In this document: positions 57,357-64,000 of the stretch, in pieces
Layout: every line of letters starts with the position of its first letter
Numbering within the stretch: the stretch's first letter is position 1
Source: Gloeopeniophorella convolvens
Taxonomy: Eukaryota > Basidiomycota > Agaricomycetes > Russulales
NCBI GenBank assembly: GCA_022496205.1
Contig: WTXD01000003.1
Coordinates: forward strand, 248,001 to 312,000
Direction: 5' to 3'
DNA: 64,000 nucleotides
Made by a program: the position numbers and the translations under genes
Notes under the pieces: generated by a model
What the model saw: the letters and a program-made list of their open reading frames with translations, nothing else
Databases searched by the model: none
What the model was told of the DNA's origin: nothing

Positions 57357-58231
57357 GTGGGGCACCGGGGAGGCGCGATGTGATGTGTATGTGTGCGATA
57401 GGAAGTAACACGACTGCGATCCTGGCTTGCGCACGTCCCGTCCCGCGTTCCCTGCCGCCACCGCTATCAGCCCGGGCTGCGTGGCGCACACGCACGCCCT
57501 GTGCCCGCGATGCGATCGATCCGCCACCACGCTCGCGCAACGCGTTGGCATCCGCGAGGCTGCGCACTTCGCTCTGTGACGACGATGTACGTTATCGATG
57601 GCCTAGATCTGAGCCACAGCCGCGCGGTGGCCAGCCAACGCGGCCTGTGCGTGGCCGCCACCCGATGTGATGGAGTCTCATAGACACCAACCGAACAACG
57701 CGCCACTGTGCGATCCCCACCTGCGAGCCCCCTACAAGATCTGCGCTGAACAAACCCGTAACCAGTTAGTTGAGTAACTGGGCGGCCGCGCCTGACACTG
57801 TCGCGTGAATGCGCCCCGGGGTCGGCGCTGGCGACTGGCAGGTCGCGAACTCGAGTTGGGAATGCGGCGTCCAGCAGCTCCAAGAGGATCTCCCCGTGCG
57901 CGGGGAAACGAATCCCCACCAGGCAGACGAAACGAGACCCGTTGCGCGGAGATCCAGCTGGGCTCGGGCGCCTCGGCAGCGCTGACCACGCCTCCCAAGT
58001 CCGAGGTGTTCAATGACCTCAGTCGCATGTACGACATAGCGTTCCGGCATCGTGCGTGCGCCCATACTACGTACGTCCGACATGCATAAGTACCAACGAA
58101 TGGTGGGGACCCGAACATATCGGCGATGCGCCGCGTATCAGCATGTGCGCGAGGCAACCGGTGACCGATCTAATCGTACAAACGCACGAAGCTTGCCTTC
58201 GCAGAGCAGAACGCCACATGACAGAAAGGGG

Positions 58232-58252
58232 GACTAGTCGGCTCGACTAGTC
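58232..58252. repeat. Perfect short inverted repeat, 9 bp arms, 3 nt loop
   Basis: GACTAGTCG at 58232-58240 is followed by GCT and the exact reverse complement CGACTAGTC at 58244-58252. It could form a small hairpin or be a dimeric binding site. No gene contains it. Confidence 0.8.
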
Positions 58253-59118
58253 TAGCAACGCGCCGTGAGGCACCTCGGAGGCGTCAATAGTGATAGCGCT
58301 CGTACGCAGGTGAACGGGCCCAAAATGTACCTGATCGTCAGGGAGCAGGAGCACTTTATAGCGCCAAGCTGGAAGCATCGGAGAGCGCAAGCGCGGGCAG
58401 GGACCATACCGACGTTACGCGTCGTGGTCGAAACCTTGAAGTCGACAATTCAGTTGCCCCGGAGGAGCTGGTCGACGCGCCGCAACAATGTGTATGGCGC
58501 AGTGTCCCGAATTGCTGATGCCAGTCTCGTCAAGCGTCAAGTCCGAAGCGGTGGCAGACGCGTGCTATATTGTCGTTCCGCGGACCCGACAGGTCGACGT
58601 GACCGACTGAACAGTGCCTGAACGTGACGACCAGCGAGCGAACAGGCGCACAGGACAACGCGTGCAGCAGCTGAGCGGCGCCGAGCGCGCACATCTCGAC
58701 AAAGAGACACATGCAGCCTGATCCACGTCCTCGCAAAAAGACGGACTCGGCGCGGATCCGGAGCAGCAGCGCCATCGACGTCCGCCGTCACGTACTCTAC
58801 ATCCACGCCACACGACTCAGCAGCAAGTGCAGGATACGCATACGAGTACAGGACAAAGCGGCCGCCGACACACCACCCACGGCGCAAGTAATCGAACAGT
58901 AAACTAAGCAGCAGCAGCAGAACCTCGGATACGCACAGACGAAACAGTCACAGAGGGAGGCGCGAGTCAGTCCACGACGCCGACGACGACGGCGCCGCAT
59001 AGCAGTATGGCACAGAGAATCAGAGGAAATAGGGGAAGCACGGACAGGGGAAAGCGGGCCAGGGCGGGGTAAGGACGGGCGGGGATAGCACAGGGGGAGG
59101 TGAGGTAGATAGCATCGG

Positions 59119-59139
59119 CGTGTGTGTGTGTGTGTGTGT
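59119..59139. repeat. GT dinucleotide microsatellite
   Basis: About ten GT units in a row lie roughly 85 bp downstream of the OPI1 stop codon (in the gene sense). Ordinary slippage-prone repeat, useful only as a strain marker. Confidence 0.85.
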
Positions 59140-59224
59140 GCCTGCGCCTCGCAAGCGCAGGGACGAGCATAAAAAGAGAGCAAAAGAAAAAAAAACCCCA
59201 ACCAACCAACGGACAAACAGCACC

Positions 59225-61304
59225 TCACTCGTCGTCGACCTCCATCGCAGGCCACGCCGCGCGCGGCGTCCCGCTCCGCTCGCCCCCCTCCGCAAACAAG
59301 TCCTTCTTGTTCGGCGTCGGCGGCGCGCCCCCGCCCCCGCCCAAGCTCAGCCGTCCATCCCCGCCGTGTGGTGGTCCGCAAAGTACGTGTCCTGCGGCGA
59401 CGCGGGCGCCGTGGCGGACACGGACACGGACGCGGCGGAGTACAACAGCGGGCTGAGCGCAGGCAGCGCGGCGTGCACGCTCGCAGGCGAGCCCGCCGCG
59501 CTCGTCGCGGCGCTCTCGCCCGCAGGCGCGCGGTGCGCCATCATGTTCAGCGGCGCGGCGCCCGCGGCCACATCCACGTCCACATCCGCGCCGCCGCGCT
59601 GCAGCCCGACGATGCGCAGGCGCTCGACCCACGCGTCGGCGCGGTCGAGCGAGTCCTTGACGACGCCCGTGACGCCGCGCATCATGTCGAGGCTCTCCGT
59701 CGCGAGCGCGAGGATGCGCTGCGCCGCCTGCGTCGCGGAGCCCGCCGTCGGCGGCACCGCGCCCGCGCCCGCGGCGACTGCGACCGTGCCCGCGCTGCTG
59801 CTCTGGCGCGAGTGCCGTGTCGGCGACGCCGGGCGTGACGTCTCGCCCGGCCGCCGCGCGCTGCGCCGGCTCGCGCCGCGGCCGCGCGCCTGCGCGGGCG
59901 GGACGTTTTCGCGGCGCGCGGCGCTCGCCCACGCCTGCGGCAGGTGCAGGATGAAGCCGCGCACGCGGGTGCGCGCCGGCTCGGGGAGCGCGCCGCCTGC
60001 GTACTTGGATACCACGTCGACGACCTGGCGCACGGTCGCGACGACGTCGCGCTTGACGTTTGTCAGCTGGCGCATGTGCTCGGGCGAGATGAGCGCGTCG
60101 GGGTTGAGCGCGTGCTGCGAGCCGGGAGGCGGCTGGAGGGACGCGATAAAGTCGCGCAGGATGAGGATCTGGCCGTCGATGTGTGTTGTCGCGAACTGCA
60201 AGCGGGCGGGCGTGTGAGACCCCATGTACGACGACGATGCTGGTGCTGCGCGCTACGGACCTGCAGCCACTGCAAGCAGTACTTGAGCCGCCGCATGCTC
60301 TCCTCGCTCACGGCGGCGCCGATGCCGCCCGCCTCTAGCAGCACCGCCTGCCACCGGCTGCGCTGCACGACCTGCCGCTGCTGCTCCTCGGTACTAACAC
60401 TGCCCAGCAGCTCCTGCCGCTCTGCACACACAACACGTCAGCTAAATAGGCTCGCTGCATTTCCAGCCAGGCGCGCGCACGCACCAGGGGAAAACTCGCT
60501 CTCGCGCTCAAGCGAGCCGCGCGCCATGCTCACGTCGCGCATCTGCAGGCCGGTCTCCCAGCCGCCACGCTCGACGCTCGCGCTGCGCTCGTCGTCATCC
60601 GCGCTCGAGGGCCGCCGCCCGCCATAGCGCCCGAGCTGCCACGGTGTCAGTCCGCTGTCACACGGGGAAAGGAGACGGAGGGGGTCCACGCACGCGGTCG
60701 AGCTGGCGGCACGCAAACTCGTCAAGCGAGGTGACCGGCAGGCGGTCGATGACGGGCCGCGAGATGCTCTTGACGGACGACTCCATCATCTCCGCGCCGT
60801 ACTGCGCACAGATCAGCGCCGCGATCGCGGGCATCGGGGGGCGCGGGGCACACCTTTACGACGCGCGAGCTGGCCTTGCTCTGCTCGTACGCGCGCAGCG
60901 CGGTGCTCACGACGGGCAGCGTCGCGACGCGGGCAACAAAGTCGGGCTCCTCCGCGTCTGCGTCGGGGTTGGGATCTGCGTCGGCGCCGAGCAGCGCGGG
61001 CGAGCCGAGGGTGGGGCTCGTGCTGGTGCTCGCGACGGAGAGGGCGGGGGTGGGCTGGAACGCTGCGGGACGGGGCGTGTGAGCGGGGCGGCGGGCAGAG
61101 GGCGCGGGACGGGGTGCGCACAGCTGGTGCTCGGGGCGAGGGACGCCGGGGACTGCGGGACGGGGCCGCTTGCGCTTGCGCCTGCGCCTGCGCCTGCGCC
61201 TGCGCGCATGTCGCCGAGGGCGCGGATGGCGATGCGGACGCTCTCGTCTTCATCGTGGATGGAGCGGGGTGGGGGCGGGTCGGAGGGGGCGCGGCGGCGC
61301 TCAT
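59225..61304 (-). CDS. OPI1: Opi1-type transcriptional repressor (phospholipid synthesis)
   Basis: In yeast, Opi1 represses inositol/choline-responsive phospholipid genes and is held at the ER by phosphatidic acid. Start is ATG 61304 (MSAAAPPPTRPHPAPS), stop 59225. The conserved block starts with DEDESVRIAIRALGDMR near 61230, then PDFVARVATLPVVSTALRAY with EQSKASSRVVKYGAEMMESS near 60850, and VIDRLPVTSLDEFACRQLDR. Later come ESMRRLKYCLQWLQFATTHI and DGQILILRDFIASLQP near 60170, diagnostic for the Opi1 family, then NVKRDVVATVRQVVDVVSKY. I see no clear FFAT motif. Three in-exon frame breaks, near 61259, 61068 and 59351, each fit one missing base. The gene is tail-to-tail with MMS2. Confidence 0.87.
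61168..61206. repeat. GCGCCT hexanucleotide repeat in OPI1
   Basis: About six tandem copies of the hexamer GCGCCT encode Gly-Ala repeats in the frame that carries the conserved OPI1 block (Gln-Ala in the neighbouring frame). Length should vary between strains. Confidence 0.8.
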
Positions 61305-62060
61305 CGGGGGCGGGGCCGTGTGGTGGATGTAGGGTGTGGTGTGGTCGAGGGCGAGGACGAGGGGGACAGGGAAGAGGTGAGAGGGGCGGTGGGAGACAAG
61401 GGAAGGAGCGAGGCTGGCTCGAGGGAGGCGGTCAGGCAGAGGCTGAGGAGAGCGCCATCGTCACTTTCACGTGTCAGGAAACCAGATCACAGAAATGACA
61501 CATTCTCTCCCGCACCCGCATGTGTTTTCTTATCACCACCCCCCCGCTCTATAGATCAACTAACTACAAAGGCGGCCCTCCCCAACGTTACATAAACTAT
61601 CAACCAACACATAGCTCTATGTACTACCAGGAGGAGAATCACGATGCCACCTGTTTTGCAGAACGGCCCTCGCCCGAACATACGTATAATGTAATACTAT
61701 CGCAATCCACAAAACAAAATCGCGCGCTGGTCGAGAACAGTCGACGGAAATCACGAGAGAAAAAGGAAATGGGTACGGAGGTTAAAGAAATGCAGCCACA
61801 GCCAAATAGCGAGCAACGATATATACGTGAAGCGTGTCCATAGTCATAGCAATATTAAAAGGAATATACGTCCAAAACCAGATACTTATATATGTAGCTT
61901 GGGAAACGAGCGCAGCGCACAGCAAGGGCAGGATGTTCATGTAAAAAAAACGAATAAGCACAGCGAAGCGGACGAGCAAACCGAACCGACGATCAGGGGG
62001 AGCAGGTGGTGTGGGGTAGGCGTGGGGTGAAGCACTGCGGGGGGCTGCCAGCGCATGCGA
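61305..62060. other. Spacer between OPI1 and the GATA factor
   Basis: This 756 bp contains the OPI1 promoter (proximal, CT-rich in gene sense near 61330-61450) and the GATA gene's 3' flank, which is AT-richer (61560-61960). No gene is seen. Confidence 0.5.
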
Positions 62061-64000
62061 TTACTCGCGCGCAGAGGCAGCCTCCGCGGCCGTCGACACC
62101 GGCCACACGCTTTCGCGCGCGCCGGCCCCCGAGCCTGGCGAAGCCCGCGCAAGCGGCAGCGGCACGCTGGGCGCGGGGCCGCCGCTCGACGACTCGCCGT
62201 TTTGCGGCGCGCCCTCCACCGGCGCGCCGCCCTCCTGTGCCTGCGGCGGCACGGGCGGCTGCGACGACGAGCCCGCCTCGCCCGTGCCGCGCATCTCGTC
62301 GAGCCCGCGCTTCACGCCCGCCATCAGGCGGTCCGTGCGCTCCAGCAGCTCCACCAGCCCGCGCCGGCCCTCGTGCAGCTCATAGTAATGCCGCTCGAGG
62401 TCCGCCACGGTTGGCACCCCGCCGCCGATCAGCACGGGCGAGTGACCGCGCGGGAACCCGTACCCGCCCACGAGCGGGTAGCCCACCGCTGCAGCAGCAG
62501 CGGCGGGGCCCTGCAAGGGCGAGTGCGTGCGACTCGGCGCCCCCGAGCGGATGTAGCTCGCGTGGCCGGGGAACGCGCCCTTGGCGGCGTACTCCGCCAG
62601 CATGCTCGTAAGGTTCGACGCCAGTGGTGGCAGCTCGAACCCGCCCGGGACGCTGAACGGATGCGGCGGAGGTACGAAGCCCCCGCGCGAGCCGGGGCGC
62701 GTCGCATCCGCCATCTCCCAGTCCTGGCGGGCCTCGCTATCGCCGCCGTCCTCGTCCGTGGCATCTTTTCCCTTGTCCTTCCCGCCACGCTTTGCACGTG
62801 GGAACGAGCGCCGCGAGCGCTTGCGTTTTGGTTCCGGCGAGTCCTCCTCGTCGTCCTCCTCGTCGCCTGTTCCGGCATGTACGCTGCGGCCGACAGAAAC
62901 GAGTGCTTCTGCGGCTGCCTGGTCAGAAAGGCGTCCAGCAGGGCCGGCCGCGGGGATGCGCTTGCGCCGCTTAATGACCGATTTTTTCATGCTGTTCGGC
63001 CGGTGTGTTCCGTGCAGTTTGAAGTACAGACCTGAGCGCAGAGGAGAGAGTCAGATCGACCAGTATCAACGAGGGAAGAGGAGGAGCAAAGGAAGTGTTG
63101 GAGCAACGACCGAGTTGGCCACAACGTCAACAGAGGCCGTGAGATCAACACAACTTTGTTTATCAGACAACGCAGCAACGGGATTGCGTAATCTGATTAG
63201 ATACGTTCAATCTCCGCCCCATGGGAGCGTGCCAGCGCACCACGGGCGCGCGATAACGGCACCGCGAAAAAAAAAAGACAAAGGGGATGTTGCAAAAAAG
63301 GGCGGCCCAACGTACCACAAGCGTTGCAAATGTTATTTCCCACATCGTCGCGGCGCCAGAGCGGCGTCGTCGATGTGCCACAGTTTGCGCACGAGAGTGC
63401 GCCGACGGGCGCGGCGCGACCGTTACGGCCGCGTGCGCCCTGGCCAGGGCCCGCTTCGGGCGAGTCCGGAGATGGCTGCTGTTGTTGCTGCTCCACGGGG
63501 GGTTGAGCAGAGGGCGAGGCGGGATTGGGGTTTGCCTTTGTAGATTCCATGTCAGAGGAGCGTCCGTTAAGCGCGTTGTTGTACGTGGGACAACCGGAAC
63601 AAGCAGAGGTACCGCCGGTGCCGTCGCAACGCCCGTCACCAGGACAGGTGCCGCCTGAGAGATGGGGCGCGGGAGCGCTGGTGGGCTGGTTTTGGCTGGA
63701 CGAGTCGAGGGCGGGCGAGGCTGCGGGTGTCAGTAGGGACGGTGGGGTGAGGGTCATATGCCGGCTGGGCAGCGCTGCTGTTCCTTCGCCGGTGGCAGCG
63801 GGGTGGGTGGCAGACGTCGACGAGGCGCGGGCTGAACCTGACCGACCGAGATCCGGGGGGCGACTGCTGCCTTTTGATTTGAAGTAAAGGCCTGTTTAAG
63901 ACAAGTATGAGCACACGCGTGGCGGGGGGGAAACGCGATTATAGATTGAAGACATGCGGATGGGAGAGTGGTGACAGCGCGTCAGCATAGCCGGGAATGA
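62061..64000 (-). CDS. SRE1: Two-finger GATA factor with cysteine-rich region, SREA/Urbs1 type, 5' partial
   Basis: This is an iron-responsive repressor of siderophore and iron-uptake genes. The gene enters from beyond 64000. The exon beginning near 63891 opens with [12 protein letters not shown], the second half of the first GATA finger. Next is the cysteine-rich region [19 protein letters not shown] near 63630 (C-x5-C-x8-C-x2-C), diagnostic for iron-type GATA factors. The second finger is [16 protein letters not shown]...ICNAC near 63390-63310, intron, then [20 protein letters not shown] and RRKRIP. A nuclear signal ([18 protein letters not shown]) and a C-terminal helix [20 protein letters not shown] follow; stop 62061. 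All exons seen join in frame. The first half of finger one lies outside the window. Confidence 0.92.

Larger units (their letters stand above)
57357..59224. other. Gene-poor 1.9 kb convergent spacer
   Basis: This lies between the 3' ends of MMS2 and OPI1. Several open frames exist on both strands (for example 57467-57919 and 58537-58887) but none shows a domain, splice pattern or sensible composition. A 9 bp-arm inverted repeat sits at 58232-58252 and a GT microsatellite near 59119-59139. Confidence 0.5.

Noticed and set aside
57467..58887. Several open frames in the gap between MMS2 and OPI1
   Set aside because: Overlapping on both strands, Arg/Ser-rich, without any recognisable motif.
8629..61262. 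Programmed ribosomal frameshifting as the cause of the frame breaks
   Set aside because: The sites share no slippery heptamer or downstream structure, occur several times per gene and affect unrelated genes. Sequence error is simpler.
1..64000. A functional cluster joining TOR, the AVT transporter, ArgJ and the iron and phospholipid regulators
   Set aside because: These are dispersed single genes on both strands, with unrelated housekeeping genes between; shared nutrient themes are expected by chance.
1..64000. tRNA or rRNA genes, CRISPR arrays
   Set aside because: No cloverleaf with paired A and B boxes and no spaced direct-repeat array was seen by eye; a covariance-model scan would be decisive for tRNAs.

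Overview
The window reads as nuclear DNA of a filamentous basidiomycete, most likely an Agaricomycete. Genes are dense and on both strands. Most are cut by many 45-70 nt introns with GT...AG ends, exons are GC-rich, and the proteins (single TOR kinase, two-finger iron GATA factor, Opi1, anoctamin, Hse1, Apn2) are typical of fungi. I place it no more precisely than Agaricomycetes. No prokaryotic, viral or CRISPR-like feature was seen.

Layout. 1-13.8 kb: 3'-truncated TOR kinase (-), ELMO-domain protein (+), methylenetetrahydrofolate reductase (-), small DUF202 membrane protein (-). 14-21 kb: Ser-rich orphan (+), vacuolar-type amino acid transporter (+), Pro/Ala/Lys-rich orphan (-). 21-23.2 kb: a gene-poor gap. 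23-33.5 kb: R3H-SUZ RNA-binding protein (+), Pus1 pseudouridine synthase (-), xylulokinase (-), Pif1 helicase (-). 33.5-44 kb: mitoribosomal mS29 (+), kinesin-14 (+), Apn2 AP endonuclease (-), Bud20 (+), ribosomal protein eL33 (-), arginine-biosynthesis ArgJ (+). 44-52.5 kb: two orphans (-), Ist2/TMEM16 protein (+). 52.8-64 kb: Hse1 ESCRT-0 subunit (-), Mms2 ubiquitin E2 variant (+), Opi1 (-), and a 5'-truncated SREA/Urbs1-type iron GATA factor (-).

These are mostly conserved housekeeping genes with no sign of one pathway cluster. Several neighbours are head-to-head with short shared spacers: Pif1/mS29 (204 bp), Apn2/Bud20 (246 bp), eL33/ArgJ (424 bp).

The most striking property is technical or evolutionary. 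About ten genes (ELMO, xylulokinase, Pif1, mS29, Apn2, two orphans, Ist2, Hse1, Opi1) are recognisable only if the reading frame changes inside an exon. Nearly every change is of the kind produced by one missing base, usually in a short run of identical bases, while the other genes read through cleanly. I think uncorrected assembly errors are the best explanation. I found no convincing new biological system; the best biological leads are the shared intron position in the two fingers of the GATA factor and a PIP-box-like motif in Apn2.
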